DNA from: Pseudomonas sp. SL4(2022)
GTDB lineage: Bacteria > Pseudomonadota > Gammaproteobacteria > Pseudomonadales > Pseudomonadaceae
Assembly (NCBI RefSeq): GCF_026625725.1
Contig: NZ_CP113060.1
Coordinates: 2,424,001-2,488,000 of the forward strand
Reading direction: 5' to 3'
DNA length: 64,000 nucleotides
Shown here in pieces: positions 1-8,339 of this stretch; the first letter of the stretch is position 1, and every line of letters begins with the position of its first letter. The translations under genes and the position numbers were made by a program. Below the pieces are notes generated by a model. That model was not told the DNA's origin. It ran no database searches and saw only the letters and a list, made by a program, of their open reading frames with translations.

Positions 1-252
1 GTGCTCGACGGTGTGGCGAAAGCCTTCAATGGCGCGCCAGGTGCCGTAGCTGGCGTAGCCGACAACATCGCCGGCGTCGTTGTGGGCCACCAGCACCGGA
101 AAGCCGGCGGCGTTGCGCTCACTCAACCAGGCCTGACGGTTGTTCAGGTCAACCAGGGTTTCGTTCCAGATCGCCGTGGTGTGCTGCACGGCGTCGTTGT
201 AGATGGCCTGGATGGCAGGCAGGTCAGCAGCGGTGGCGTTTTGAATTTTCAT
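1..252 (-). CDS. GNAT-family N-acetyltransferase, 5' part only (PAT-like)
   Basis: The 84 codons present start with MKIQNATAADLPAIQAIYND and run off the left edge of the window, so only the N-terminal half of the protein is visible. The beginning resembles phosphinothricin/methionine sulfoximine acetyltransferases of the GNAT fold (N-terminal strand, then the LPAIQAIYND helix, then the ETLVDLNNRQAWLSER helix typical of this subfamily). The start ATG lies 2 bases after the ureA stop codon, so it belongs to the urease operon. Such an acetyltransferase is commonly found between ureA and ureB in pseudomonads. Substrate specificity cannot be judged from the fragment. Confidence 0.8.
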   Translation of the reverse strand, partial: MKIQNATAADLPAIQAIYNDAVQHTTAIWNETLVDLNNRQAWLSERNAAGFPVLVAHNDAGDVVGYASYGTWRAIEGFRHTVEH

Positions 253-254
253 GC

Positions 255-557
255 TTAAACAATCGGCTGGTGGACGGTGACCAGCTTGGTGCCATCCGGA
301 AAGGTGGCCTCGACCTGAATCTCCGGAATCATTTCCGGGATGCCTTCCATCACTTGGTCGCGGCTCAGCAGGGTGGTGCCGAAGTGCATCAGCTCGGCCA
401 CGGTCTGGCCGTCACGCGCGCCTTCCAGCAGCGCGGCGGAGATATAGGCCATGGCTTCCGGGTAGTTGAGTTTGAGGCCCCGGGCCAAGCGGCGTTCAGC
501 CACCAGGCCGGCGGTGAAGATCAGCAGTTTGTCTTTTTCTCTCGGTGTCAGGTCCAT
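255..557 (-). CDS. ureA: Urease gamma subunit
   Basis: This 100-residue protein is the smallest structural subunit of nickel urease, which hydrolyses urea to ammonia and carbamate in the cytoplasm. It has the full family length, opening [21 protein letters not shown] and ending with the [15 protein letters not shown] segment that is strongly conserved in UreA. Its ATG overlaps the ureD stop by one base (TGATG), which suggests translational coupling. The catalytic subunit UreC and UreB are not in the window and are expected to lie beyond base 1. Confidence 0.97.
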   Translation of the reverse strand: MDLTPREKDKLLIFTAGLVAERRLARGLKLNYPEAMAYISAALLEGARDGQTVAELMHFGTTLLSRDQVMEGIPEMIPEIQVEATFPDGTKLVTVHQPIV

Positions 558-1390
558 CAGGTACTCCAGATACGTGGGGGCACGGCCGTGCGGCCGAGCA
601 GGGCCGGGCGCAACAGCTGCCAGAGGGCGATCAGCCAGGCGCGCGCGTGCAGGGCTTCGTCGGCCAGGCAGCGGGCCACCAGCAGGCCGGGTAATTGGGT
701 CAGGTCGCCGCGCACCGGTGTGCTCAGGTTGCGGCAGTGCTCCAGCAGGTCGCTGTCGATTTCACCGGATATCAGCAGGGTGGCGAACACCGGTTTGCCC
801 GCCAGGCCGATGGGCGAGTCGAGCAGGCCATCGCCACCGGCCACGCGCTGGCGTTCGTGCCAGAGCAGCTGGCCGTCGCGGCGGATATTCAGCTGGGCCT
901 GGAAGTGACCGGCGTCGAAGCGTTCGCCACTGGCAGGGCGACCGAGGGCAACGATGTCCCAGTAGAGCAGCTTGGCATCGCCGAACAGGTCGATCTCGGT
1001 GATCAGTTCCGCCTGAGCAGCGGCGTAGACGATGGTTTCCTGCGGCAGCCATTCCAGGGTGGCACCGGCATCCACGCGCAGTTTCAGGCTCTGATAAGCC
1101 GGGCCAGCGGCGCGGTACCACTTGGCTGCACCGGGGCTGGTCAGTTGCGCCCAGGCGTTGGTGCCGACCGTGGCCGAGATATCCAGGCGATCGCCACCGG
1201 CAATGCCGCCGGGCGGGTGGACGATGATGTGTTGGCACACCTCGGGCCCTTCGGCGTACAGGTGCTTCTGCACCCGCAGCGGGCCTTTATGCCGGCGCAA
1301 GGTCGGCCGCGTGCGGTCGCCATCGCGGCCATAGCCCAGCTCCAGCTCGGCGTGCCAGCTGGGGGTGAAGACGGCGGCGGGGGCGTTCAT
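557..1390 (-). CDS. ureD: Urease accessory protein UreD
   Basis: The protein of 277 residues starts [20 protein letters not shown] and contains the family segments [20 protein letters not shown] and [11 protein letters not shown]. UreD (UreH) acts with UreF and UreG as the chaperone that loads nickel and CO2-carbamylated lysine into apo-urease. An open frame continues upstream to 1630 but that part overlaps the preceding membrane-protein gene and has no UreD similarity, so the ATG at 1390 was chosen. It overlaps the upstream gene by 4 bases (ATGA), consistent with one urt-ure transcript. Confidence 0.95.
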   Translation of the reverse strand: MNAPAAVFTPSWHAELELGYGRDGDRTRPTLRRHKGPLRVQKHLYAEGPEVCQHIIVHPPGGIAGGDRLDISATVGTNAWAQLTSPGAAKWYRAAGPAYQSLKLRVDAGATLEWLPQETIVYAAAQAELITEIDLFGDAKLLYWDIVALGRPASGERFDAGHFQAQLNIRRDGQLLWHERQRVAGGDGLLDSPIGLAGKPVFATLLISGEIDSDLLEHCRNLSTPVRGDLTQLPGLLVARCLADEALHARAWLIALWQLLRPALLGRTAVPPRIWST

Positions 1391-1803
1391 GCGCTCACCC
1401 GGTTGCGTCGTTGCCGCCAGGCCTGCACGGCGGAGTAAACACACAGTAGAACCAGGCCCAAGCTGACCGCCAGCCACCATTGCAGGTGCATGCCGTAGTA
1501 GGGCGGTGCATGCAACGCACCTTGCAGCCAGAACAGCGCCAGGCCGATGGCCAGCAGGCAGGCGCACAGCGCGCGGCCCCAGGAGCGGCAATAGGAGCGC
1601 GGGCGCAGCAGCGCCAGCAGCAGGCTGCATTCGGCCAGGACGATGGCGCAGAAAATCAGCACCGGTTTCAGCGGGTAGGGCACTTCGCTGCCTACTGGCA
1701 AGGTGCGCAGCATCCAGTAATCCGGCAGGCTGCCGGCCCAGATCAGCAGGGCGATGCCCGTCAGTGCGGTGAGCGGGAGCAGGACGTGACGCAGGGCAAA
1801 CAT
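1387..1803 (-). CDS. Small polytopic membrane protein between urtE and ureD
   Basis: I do not recognise a named family. From [20 protein letters not shown] the protein (138 residues) has four hydrophobic stretches, so an inner-membrane protein with about four helices is likely, ending in a basic tail ([12 protein letters not shown]). The ATG at 1803 has a GAGG five bases upstream; an ATG at 1866 would add 21 residues and directly follow the urtE stop but has no close ribosome site. It overlaps ureD by 4 bases. Its position inside the urea uptake and urease operon suggests a role connected with urea or ammonia, but that is inference only. Confidence 0.75.
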   Translation of the reverse strand: MFALRHVLLPLTALTGIALLIWAGSLPDYWMLRTLPVGSEVPYPLKPVLIFCAIVLAECSLLLALLRPRSYCRSWGRALCACLLAIGLALFWLQGALHAPPYYGMHLQWWLAVSLGLVLLCVYSAVQAWRQRRNRVSA

Positions 1804-1866
1804 CGGAGCCTCGAATCCGTGGGCGAAAGCCTGATTATGCGCAAAGTAAAGGGCCAGCGTCGCCAT

Positions 1867-2565
1867 TCAGATTGCGACCTGTCCGCGCACGCCATCGGCT
1901 TCCATGGTTTCGCCACGGCCCTGCTGGACGATTTCGCCACGGCTCATCACCAGGTACTGATCGGCCAGCTCGGCGGCAAAGTCATAGAACTGCTCGACCA
2001 GCAGGATGGCCATGTCGCCGCGTTCCGCGAGCTTTTTGATCACCACGCCGATCTCCTTGATCACTGAGGGCTGGATGCCTTCGGTGGGCTCATCGAGGAT
2101 CAGCAGGCGCGGCTGGCTGGCCAGGGCGCGGCCGATGGCCAGCTGTTGCTGCTGGCCGCCGGAAAGGTCGCCGCCACGGCGATGTTTCATCTCACGCAGC
2201 ACGGGGAACAGCTCATAGATAAATTCCGGCACTGCCTTGGCGTCGCTGCCGGGAAAACGTGACAGGCCCATGAGCAGGTTTTCTTCCACGGTCAGGCGGC
2301 CGAAAATTTCCCGGCCCTGGGGCACATAGGCAATGCCGGCTTGCACGCGCTGGTGCGGCTTGAAGGCGGTGATGGGCTGGCCTTCCCACTTCACCGCGCC
2401 TTCTTTGGCCGGGATCAGGCCCATCAGGCATTTCAGCAGGGTGGTCTTGCCCACGCCGTTACGGCCGAGCAGGCAGGTGACTTCGCCGACCTTCACCTCG
2501 AACGACAGGCCTCGGAGGATATGGCTGCCACCGTAGTACTGATGCAGTTGCTCAACTTGCAGCAT
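1867..2565 (-). CDS. urtE: Urea ABC transporter ATPase UrtE
   Basis: This 232-residue ATPase starts MLQVEQLHQYYGGSHILRGL. It shows Walker A (GRNGVGKTT), the signature LSGGQQQQLAIGRAL and Walker B (LLILDEPTEGI). It belongs to the LivF-like branch of branched-chain amino acid/urea importers. With UrtD it powers import of urea through UrtB-UrtC from the UrtA binding protein. The frame is open upstream to 2613, but the ATG at 2565 gives the usual family start. It is the last of five urt genes in transcription order. Confidence 0.95.
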   Translation of the reverse strand: MLQVEQLHQYYGGSHILRGLSFEVKVGEVTCLLGRNGVGKTTLLKCLMGLIPAKEGAVKWEGQPITAFKPHQRVQAGIAYVPQGREIFGRLTVEENLLMGLSRFPGSDAKAVPEFIYELFPVLREMKHRRGGDLSGGQQQQLAIGRALASQPRLLILDEPTEGIQPSVIKEIGVVIKKLAERGDMAILLVEQFYDFAAELADQYLVMSRGEIVQQGRGETMEADGVRGQVAI

Positions 2566-2612
2566 GTTCAGGCTCTCAATTCTGTGGAGTTTGGACGGTC
2601 GTGATCGCGGCA

Positions 2613-3467
2613 TTAGCGGCCGAGGTACACCTCAATCACCCGCTCATCGTTCTGCACCTGTTCCAGCGAGCCTTCGGCCAATACGCTGCCTTGGTGCAGC
2701 ACGGTGACGTGGTCGGCGATGGAGCCGACGAAGCCCATGTCGTGCTCGACCACCATCAGCGAATGCTTGCGTGCCAGTGACTTGAACAGTTCGGCGGTGA
2801 ACTCGGTTTCGGCGTCGGTCATGCCCGCCACCGGCTCATCGAGCAGCAGCAGTTGCGGGTCTTGCACCAGCAGCATGCCGATCTCCAGGAACTGCTTCTG
2901 GCCGTGCGACAACAGCCCGGCGGGGCGTGAGCGTGAGCTGTCGAGTTTGATCGTCTGCAGCGCTTCATCAATACGATCACGCTGCTCGCCGGTCAGTTTG
3001 GCGCGCAGGCTGGCCCACACCGATTTGTTGGTCTTCTGCGCCAGTTCGAGGTTTTCGAACACGCTCAGCGCTTCGAAGACGGTCGGCTTCTGGAACTTGC
3101 GGCCGATGCCGGACTGAGCGATTTGCACCTCGCTCATCTGGGTCAGGTCGAGGGTTTCGCCGAAGTAGGCGACGCCGTTGTCCGGGCGGGTCTTGCCGGT
3201 GATCACGTCCATCATGGTGGTCTTGCCGGCACCGTTGGGGCCGATGATGCAGCGCAGTTCACCGACGCCGATGTACAGCGTCAGGTTGGTCAGCGCCTTG
3301 AAACCATCGAAACTGACGTTGATGTCTTCCAGCGTCAGGATGGTGCCGTGGCGCACATTCAGACCCTTGGTGGCCAGGGCGCTGGCACCGATTGGGTCAC
3401 GGCCGCTGCCGGACGGGTCATAGGCGGGTTCGAGCATAAATTCGGGGACTGGAGTGGCACGCATCAT
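2613..3467 (-). CDS. urtD: Urea ABC transporter ATPase UrtD
   Basis: The product (284 residues, or 283 if the second of two adjacent ATGs at 3464 is used) has Walker A GPNGAGKTTMMDVITG, a signature region written LSHGQKQFLEIG instead of LSGGQ, and Walker B LLLLDEPVAGM. This LivG-like form of the signature is usual in UrtD. The ribosome site AAAGGAG lies 4 bases before the first ATG and 7 before the second, so the second is slightly better spaced. The start overlaps the urtC stop. Open frame upstream of 3467 is the shadow of urtC and was excluded. Confidence 0.94.
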   Translation of the reverse strand: MMRATPVPEFMLEPAYDPSGSGRDPIGASALATKGLNVRHGTILTLEDINVSFDGFKALTNLTLYIGVGELRCIIGPNGAGKTTMMDVITGKTRPDNGVAYFGETLDLTQMSEVQIAQSGIGRKFQKPTVFEALSVFENLELAQKTNKSVWASLRAKLTGEQRDRIDEALQTIKLDSSRSRPAGLLSHGQKQFLEIGMLLVQDPQLLLLDEPVAGMTDAETEFTAELFKSLARKHSLMVVEHDMGFVGSIADHVTVLHQGSVLAEGSLEQVQNDERVIEVYLGR

Positions 3468-4555
3468 TGCTCTCCTTTCTTGCGTAACAAGCCGATCACG
3501 CCTTTGGGCAGGAACAGCGTCACGACGATAAACAGAAAGCCCAGGGCGAACAGCCAGTACTCGGGGAAGGCTACGGTGAACCAGCTCTTCATGCCGTTGA
3601 CCAAGCCGGCACCGAGCAGCGGACCGATCAGCGTGCCGCGCCCACCGAGGGCGACCCACACGGCCGCTTCGATGGAGTTGGTCGGCGACATTTCGCTGGG
3701 GTTGATGATGCCCACTTGCGGCACATACAGCGCACCCGCAAGACCACAGAGCACGGCGCTGAGCACCCAGATAAACAGCTTGTAGCCGCGCGGGTCGTAG
3801 CCGCAGAACATCAGGCGGTTTTCTGCATCGCGTAGCGCGGTGAGCACGCGGCCGAACTTGCTGCGCGCCAGTCGCCAGCCCAGGTACAGGCTGGCCACCA
3901 GCAGCACCACGGTGGCGAAGAACAGCGCCGCGCGGGTGTGCGCGGCGGTGATGTCGAAACCGAGAATGGTGCGGAAGTTGGTAAAACCGTTGTTGCCGCC
4001 AAAGCCGGTTTCGTTGCGGAAGAACAGCAACATGCCAGCGAAGGTCAGCGCCTGGGTCATGATTGAGAAGTACACGCCCTTGATCCGCGAGCGGAAGGCG
4101 AAGAAGCCGAACACCAGCGCGAGCAAACCGGGGGCCAGCACCACCAGGCACAGGGCCCAGAGGAAGCTGTCGGTGCCGTACCAATACCAAGGCAGCTCGG
4201 TCCAGGCGAGGAAGCTCATAAACGCCGGCAGGCCGTCACCCGCTGCTTCGCGCATCAGGTACATGCCCATGGCGTAACCGCCGAGGGCAAAGAACAGGCC
4301 GTGGCCGAGCGACAACAGCCCGGCATACCCCCAGACCAAGTCGAGCGCCAGGGCGACGATGCAATAGCAGAGGATTTTGCCGACCAGGGTCAGGGTGTAG
4401 GCCGACACATGCAGGGCGTTGTCCGCGGGCAGCAGGTGCAGCAGCGGCATGGCGAGCAATACGGCCAGTACCAGCAGGCCGATGGCCATGGACGCTTGCG
4501 GGCCAAGCTTGGCGCTGGCGCGGGCTAATAACGTTTGATTCAGGGGCATAGTCAT
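3464..4555 (-). CDS. urtC: Urea ABC transporter permease UrtC
   Basis: UrtC is one of two membrane-spanning subunits of the urea importer. The 363-residue sequence has a strongly hydrophobic pattern with about ten helices, including DLVWGYAGLLSLGHGLFFAL, which is the conserved LivM-type GYxGLxSLGH segment. The gene overlaps urtB by one base and urtD by 1-4 bases, so the four genes are translationally coupled. An in-frame ATG two codons later (MPLNQ) is an alternative start. Confidence 0.95.
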   Translation of the reverse strand: MTMPLNQTLLARASAKLGPQASMAIGLLVLAVLLAMPLLHLLPADNALHVSAYTLTLVGKILCYCIVALALDLVWGYAGLLSLGHGLFFALGGYAMGMYLMREAAGDGLPAFMSFLAWTELPWYWYGTDSFLWALCLVVLAPGLLALVFGFFAFRSRIKGVYFSIMTQALTFAGMLLFFRNETGFGGNNGFTNFRTILGFDITAAHTRAALFFATVVLLVASLYLGWRLARSKFGRVLTALRDAENRLMFCGYDPRGYKLFIWVLSAVLCGLAGALYVPQVGIINPSEMSPTNSIEAAVWVALGGRGTLIGPLLGAGLVNGMKSWFTVAFPEYWLFALGFLFIVVTLFLPKGVIGLLRKKGEQ

Positions 4556-6126
4556 CAGTCGATCACCCGTCCTTTCAAAGCAAACAGACCTTGCGGGCGT
4601 TTCTGAATAAACAGAATGATCAGCGCGAGGATAAGGATCTTGCCGAGCACGGCACCGATCTGTGGTTCGAGAATCTTGTTGGCGATACCCAAGCCGAAGG
4701 CGGCCATCACGCTACCGGCCAGCTGACCGACACCGCCGAGCACCACCACCAGGAAGGAGTCGATGATGTAGCTTTGGCCGAGGTCCGGGCCGACGTTGCC
4801 GATCTGGCTCAGGGCCACGCCGCCGAGGCCGGCGATACCGGAGCCCAAGCCGAACGCCAGCATGTCTACCCGGCCGGTCGGCACGCCGCAGCAGGCAGCC
4901 ATATTGCGGTTCTGGGTTACGGCGCGGACGTTAAGGCCGAGGCGGGTCTTGTTCAGCAGCAGCCAGGTCAGCACCACCACAAACAGGGCGAAGCCGATGA
5001 TCACGATGCGGTTGTACGGCAGCACCAGATTCGGCAGCACTTGGATGCCCCCGGACAGCCAGGCGGGGTTGGCCACTTCAACGTTTTGCGCACCGAAGAT
5101 CACCCGCACCAGCTGGATCAGAATCAGGCTGATGCCCCACGTGGCGAGCAGGGTTTCCAGCGGGCGGCCGTAAAGGTGGCGAATCACCGTGCGTTCCAGC
5201 GCCATGCCGATGGCGGCGGTGACGAAGAACGCCACCGGCAGCGCCACCAACGGGTAGAGCGCCAGGGCTTCCGGGGCGAAGCGCTGGAACAGCACCTGCA
5301 CCATGTAGGTGGAGTAGGCCCCGAGCATCAGCATTTCGCCGTGGGCCATGTTGATCACGCCGAGCAGGCCGAAGGTGATGGCCAGACCCAGTGCGGCCAG
5401 CAGCAGGATCGAACCCAGCGACAGGCCGCTGAAGGCCTGACCCAGCATCTCGCCAATCAGCAGTTTGCGTTTGACCTGGGCCAGGCTGGTTTCCGCGGCG
5501 GTGCGTACCGTCGGGTCGCTTTCCACGGCGGGGTCGAGCAGGGCTTCCAGGCGGGTACGGGCCAGCGGGTCGCCGGTTTCACCGAGCAGGCGCACGGCGG
5601 CCAGACGCACGGCGAGGTCGCTGTCTACCAGTTGCAGGTTGGCCAGGGCCAGGGTCAGGGCATCGCGCACGGCATCGTCGGTTTCGCTGGCGACCTGGGC
5701 GTTAAGCAGTTGCAGCTGCGCCGGCTTGGCGCTCTTCTGCAGTTGCTGGGCGGCGGCCAGGCGCAGCGCCGGGTCATCAACCAGCAGCTGGTGGCTGGCC
5801 AGTGCGGTGGCGGTCAGCCCGCGCAGGCGGTTATTCAGGCGCAGCTTTTTGGGTGTTTCGACAGGCTGCACGTCGCCTTCAGCAGACTGATACGCGCCAT
5901 CTCTTTCAATAAAGGCGTTTTTCGCGCTGTCAGCAGCGACGCGGCCCTGTTGCAGGGCTTCGATCAGCGGCAGGCGCGCGGCATCGGGCGCGGCGGACCA
6001 GCGCTCCAGCAGGCTGGCCTGCTTGGCGGGGTTGGCGGCGACAAAGTCCTGGGCATCACCGGCGTGCGCGGCCAGTGGCAGCAGCAACAGCAGGCTCAGC
6101 AGAATTCGGGTAACGGCAGTGGGCAT
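4555..6126 (-). CDS. urtB: Urea ABC transporter permease UrtB with N-terminal helical-repeat region
   Basis: At 523 residues this is longer than a LivH permease, as is usual for UrtB. It begins with a cleavable-looking signal (MPTAVTRILLSLLLLLPLAAHA), followed by about 200 residues rich in Ala/Leu/Asp helices that resemble HEAT-type repeats (for example DLAVRLAAVRLLGETGDP). The permease domain starts near residue 225 with SGLSLGSILLLAALGLAITFG and includes GVINMAHGEMLMLGAY. It pairs with UrtC to form the channel. Upstream, a 116-base gap with a hairpin and a REP pair separates it from urtA, which may tune the ratio of UrtA to permease. Confidence 0.95.
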   Translation of the reverse strand: MPTAVTRILLSLLLLLPLAAHAGDAQDFVAANPAKQASLLERWSAAPDAARLPLIEALQQGRVAADSAKNAFIERDGAYQSAEGDVQPVETPKKLRLNNRLRGLTATALASHQLLVDDPALRLAAAQQLQKSAKPAQLQLLNAQVASETDDAVRDALTLALANLQLVDSDLAVRLAAVRLLGETGDPLARTRLEALLDPAVESDPTVRTAAETSLAQVKRKLLIGEMLGQAFSGLSLGSILLLAALGLAITFGLLGVINMAHGEMLMLGAYSTYMVQVLFQRFAPEALALYPLVALPVAFFVTAAIGMALERTVIRHLYGRPLETLLATWGISLILIQLVRVIFGAQNVEVANPAWLSGGIQVLPNLVLPYNRIVIIGFALFVVVLTWLLLNKTRLGLNVRAVTQNRNMAACCGVPTGRVDMLAFGLGSGIAGLGGVALSQIGNVGPDLGQSYIIDSFLVVVLGGVGQLAGSVMAAFGLGIANKILEPQIGAVLGKILILALIILFIQKRPQGLFALKGRVID

Positions 6127-6145
6127 AGGGCAGTCCTTTGGGAGT

Positions 6146-6175
6146 ACCAGCCGCCGCGTGGGCGCGGCGGCTGGT
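6146..6175. terminator. Strong hairpin between urtA and urtB
   Basis: Arms ACCAGCCGCCGCG and its exact complement (13 bp) enclose a TGGG loop. No run of T follows on the minus strand, so it may act as an RNA stabiliser or partial attenuator after urtA rather than as a full terminator. Confidence 0.5.
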
Positions 6176-6184
6176 CAGCCTTGG

Positions 6185-6227
6185 CCCGGAGGCGATCCGG
6201 GCAGGGCGTTCCCGGATGTCATCCGGG
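6185..6227. repeat. REP pair in the urtA-urtB gap
   Basis: Two adjacent palindromes, CCCGGAggcgaTCCGGG (6185-6201) and CCCGGATGtCATCCGGG (6211-6227), match the CCCGGAT...ATCCGGG core of Pseudomonas REP sequences seen also at about 10.4 and 34.26 kb. Such elements normally stabilise the upstream mRNA against 3' exonucleases. Confidence 0.7.
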
Positions 6228-6242
6228 CTTACTGGCAGGTGC

Positions 6243-7508
6243 TTAGTTTGACTTGACCGCGTAATCCGGCTTCTTGTCATTGCCTTCGATATACGGACTC
6301 CACGGCTGGGCGCGGACCGGGCTGCTGGTTTCCCACACCACGGAGAACTGCCCGTCGTCCTGGATTTCACCGATCATCACGGGCTTGTGCAGGTGGTGGT
6401 TGGTCTTGTCCATGGTCAGGGTGTAGCCGCTGGGTGCAGCGAAGGTCTGGCCATAGAGCGCTTCACGGACCTTGTCGACCTCGGTGGTGCCAGCTTTCTC
6501 GACCGCTTGCGCCCACATATTGATGCCGACGTAGGTGGCTTCCATTGGGTCGTTGGTCACGGCCTTGTCAGCGCCTGGCAGGTTCTTGGCTTTGGCGTAG
6601 GCCTTCCACTTGGCGACAAACTCGGTGTTGACCGGGTTCTCTACCGACTGGAAGTAGTTCCATGCGGCCAGGTGGCCAATCAGTGGCTTGGTGTCGATGC
6701 CGCGCAGTTCTTCCTCACCCACGGAGAAGGCCACGACTGGAACGTCGGTGGCTTCCAGGCCCTGGTTGGCCAGTTCCTTGTAGAACGGCACGTTGGAGTC
6801 GCCGTTGACGGTGGAGATCACCGCAGTTTTACCACCCGCGGAGAACTTCTTGATGTTGGCAACGATGGTTTGATAATCGCTATGACCGAACGGGGTGTAG
6901 ACCTCTTCGATGTCTTTTTCAGCCACGCCCTTGCTGATCAGGAAGGCGCGCAAGATCTTGTTGGTGGTGCGCGGGTAGACGTAGTCGGTGCCGAGCAGGA
7001 AGTAGCGCTTGGCGGCACCGCCGTCTTCGCTCATCAGGTACTCGACCGCTGGAATAGCCTGCTGGTTTGGCGCGGCACCGGTGTAGAACACATTCGGGGA
7101 AAGCTCTTCGCCTTCGTATTGCACGGGGTAGAACAGCAGGCCGTTGAGCTCTTCAAAGACCGGCAGCACGGATTTACGCGACACCGAGGTCCAGCAGCCG
7201 AACACCACGTCGACCTTGTCCTGGGTCAACAGCTGGCGGCCTTTCTCGGCGAACAGCGGCCAGTTGGAGGCCGGGTCAACGACTACGGCTTCCAGTTGTT
7301 TGCCGTTCACGCCGCCCTTGGCGTTGATCTCGTCGATGGTCATCAGCGCCATGTCTTTCAGCGACGTTTCCGAAATGGCCATGGTGCCGGACAGCGAGTG
7401 CAGGATGCCGACTTTGATGGTCTCGGCGGCTTGCACGGTCCAGGTCATGCCCATGGCGGCGATGGACGCGGTGAGGGTAAAGGCCTTGATCAGGTTGCGA
7501 CGTTGCAT
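6243..7508 (-). CDS. urtA: Urea ABC transporter substrate-binding protein UrtA
   Basis: UrtA is the periplasmic urea receptor of the importer. The 421-residue product starts MQRRNLIKAFTLTASIAAMG, a signal peptide with a twin-arginine-like RRNLIK and a probable cleavage after VQA. The mature part (AETIKVGILHSLSGTMAISE) is a type I periplasmic binding fold of the LivJ/AmiC group. The ATG at 7508 has GGAG 8 bases upstream; an ATG six codons earlier lacks support. It is the first gene of the urt operon, and a REP pair lies directly after it. Confidence 0.96.
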   Translation of the reverse strand: MQRRNLIKAFTLTASIAAMGMTWTVQAAETIKVGILHSLSGTMAISETSLKDMALMTIDEINAKGGVNGKQLEAVVVDPASNWPLFAEKGRQLLTQDKVDVVFGCWTSVSRKSVLPVFEELNGLLFYPVQYEGEELSPNVFYTGAAPNQQAIPAVEYLMSEDGGAAKRYFLLGTDYVYPRTTNKILRAFLISKGVAEKDIEEVYTPFGHSDYQTIVANIKKFSAGGKTAVISTVNGDSNVPFYKELANQGLEATDVPVVAFSVGEEELRGIDTKPLIGHLAAWNYFQSVENPVNTEFVAKWKAYAKAKNLPGADKAVTNDPMEATYVGINMWAQAVEKAGTTEVDKVREALYGQTFAAPSGYTLTMDKTNHHLHKPVMIGEIQDDGQFSVVWETSSPVRAQPWSPYIEGNDKKPDYAVKSN

Positions 7509-7603
7509 GGTGCGATCTCCATTCACGAACTTAAGTGTTTGAGCTGCTGGTTTTTAGTTGTTTGTCTGGCAGTTGAAACAGGGCAGGGCCCTGGGTCTTC
7601 ACT

Positions 7604-8335
7604 TCAGGTCTTCACCTCTGGTGCCGGCATGGTGCGCTGACGCGCGCTGTGCAGCATGTGCAGGGTGATCTTGCGCACTTCGGCCTTGCTGACCTCTATA
7701 TGGGTCTTGAGCAATAGCTGTGCCTCTTCGCATCGCCGCGACAAAATTGCCGCGAGAATTTCGCCATGTTCGTCATAAGTGGCCGCCACGCGCGGGCTCT
7801 GGGTGAAGTCCAAGCGCCTGATAATGCGGATCTTCTCGCTCACCTCGGCGTGTAGGCGGGCCATCTCGCGGTTGCCGGCGGCTACCAGCAACTGGCAGTG
7901 AAAGCGCTCATCCAGGCGCGAGACTTCGCGGCCGTCCTGTAAGCGCTGCTCGGGTTGCACCAGCCAGGTGCGTTGCAGTTGCACCAGTGCGTCGCTGTGC
8001 TCGTCTTGGGGGCGTTCGCACAACCGCCGTACGGCCTCCAGTTCGAGGACGATGCGCACCTCGTACAGCTCCTCGAAATGCGCGAAGTCGAACGGCATCA
8101 CCTGCCAGCCACTGCGGAAATACACCTTTAGGTAGCCTTCGCGCTGCAGGCGGTACAGCGCCTGGCGCACCGGGGTGCGGCTGGCGGCCACGCGCTCGGC
8201 GATCTCGCCTTCGGAGAAGCGATCACCGGGCAGCAGGCGGAACTCGAAGATGTCGTCTTTGAGCTGCTGGTAGATGCGTTCGGCGAGGTTGTCCGGGCGT
8301 TCATTGCCGCTGCTGGCGGCGTCGCTCAGTTGCAT
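7604..8335 (-). CDS. GntR-family (FadR/FCD type) transcriptional regulator
   Basis: The 243-residue protein starts MQLSDAASSGNERPDNLAER. Residues about 15-80 form the GntR winged helix (IYQQLKDDIFEFRLLPGDRF, then SRTPVRQALYRLQREGYL), and the rest is a helical FCD ligand-binding domain (LYEVRIVLELEAVRRL, LDERFHCQLLVAAGN). Its start is 4 bases after the stop of the allophanate hydrolase gene, so both are probably one transcript. It is likely to control this pair or the adjacent urea genes; that is inferred from position. Open frame upstream of 8335 is a shadow of atzF. Confidence 0.9.
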   Translation of the reverse strand: MQLSDAASSGNERPDNLAERIYQQLKDDIFEFRLLPGDRFSEGEIAERVAASRTPVRQALYRLQREGYLKVYFRSGWQVMPFDFAHFEELYEVRIVLELEAVRRLCERPQDEHSDALVQLQRTWLVQPEQRLQDGREVSRLDERFHCQLLVAAGNREMARLHAEVSEKIRIIRRLDFTQSPRVAATYDEHGEILAAILSRRCEEAQLLLKTHIEVSKAEVRKITLHMLHSARQRTMPAPEVKT

Positions 8336-8339
8336 GGCG

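Noticed and set aside
2613..4190. 525-codon reading of urtD as a fusion protein
   Set aside because: The first 241 codons overlap urtC and read as low-complexity Arg/Pro sequence; a good ribosome site and ATG pair marks the true start near 3464-3467.
4591..6246. 551-codon open frame opposite urtB
   Set aside because: His/Gln/Gly-rich translation typical of antisense frames over a GC-rich gene; urtB on the other strand has clear motifs.
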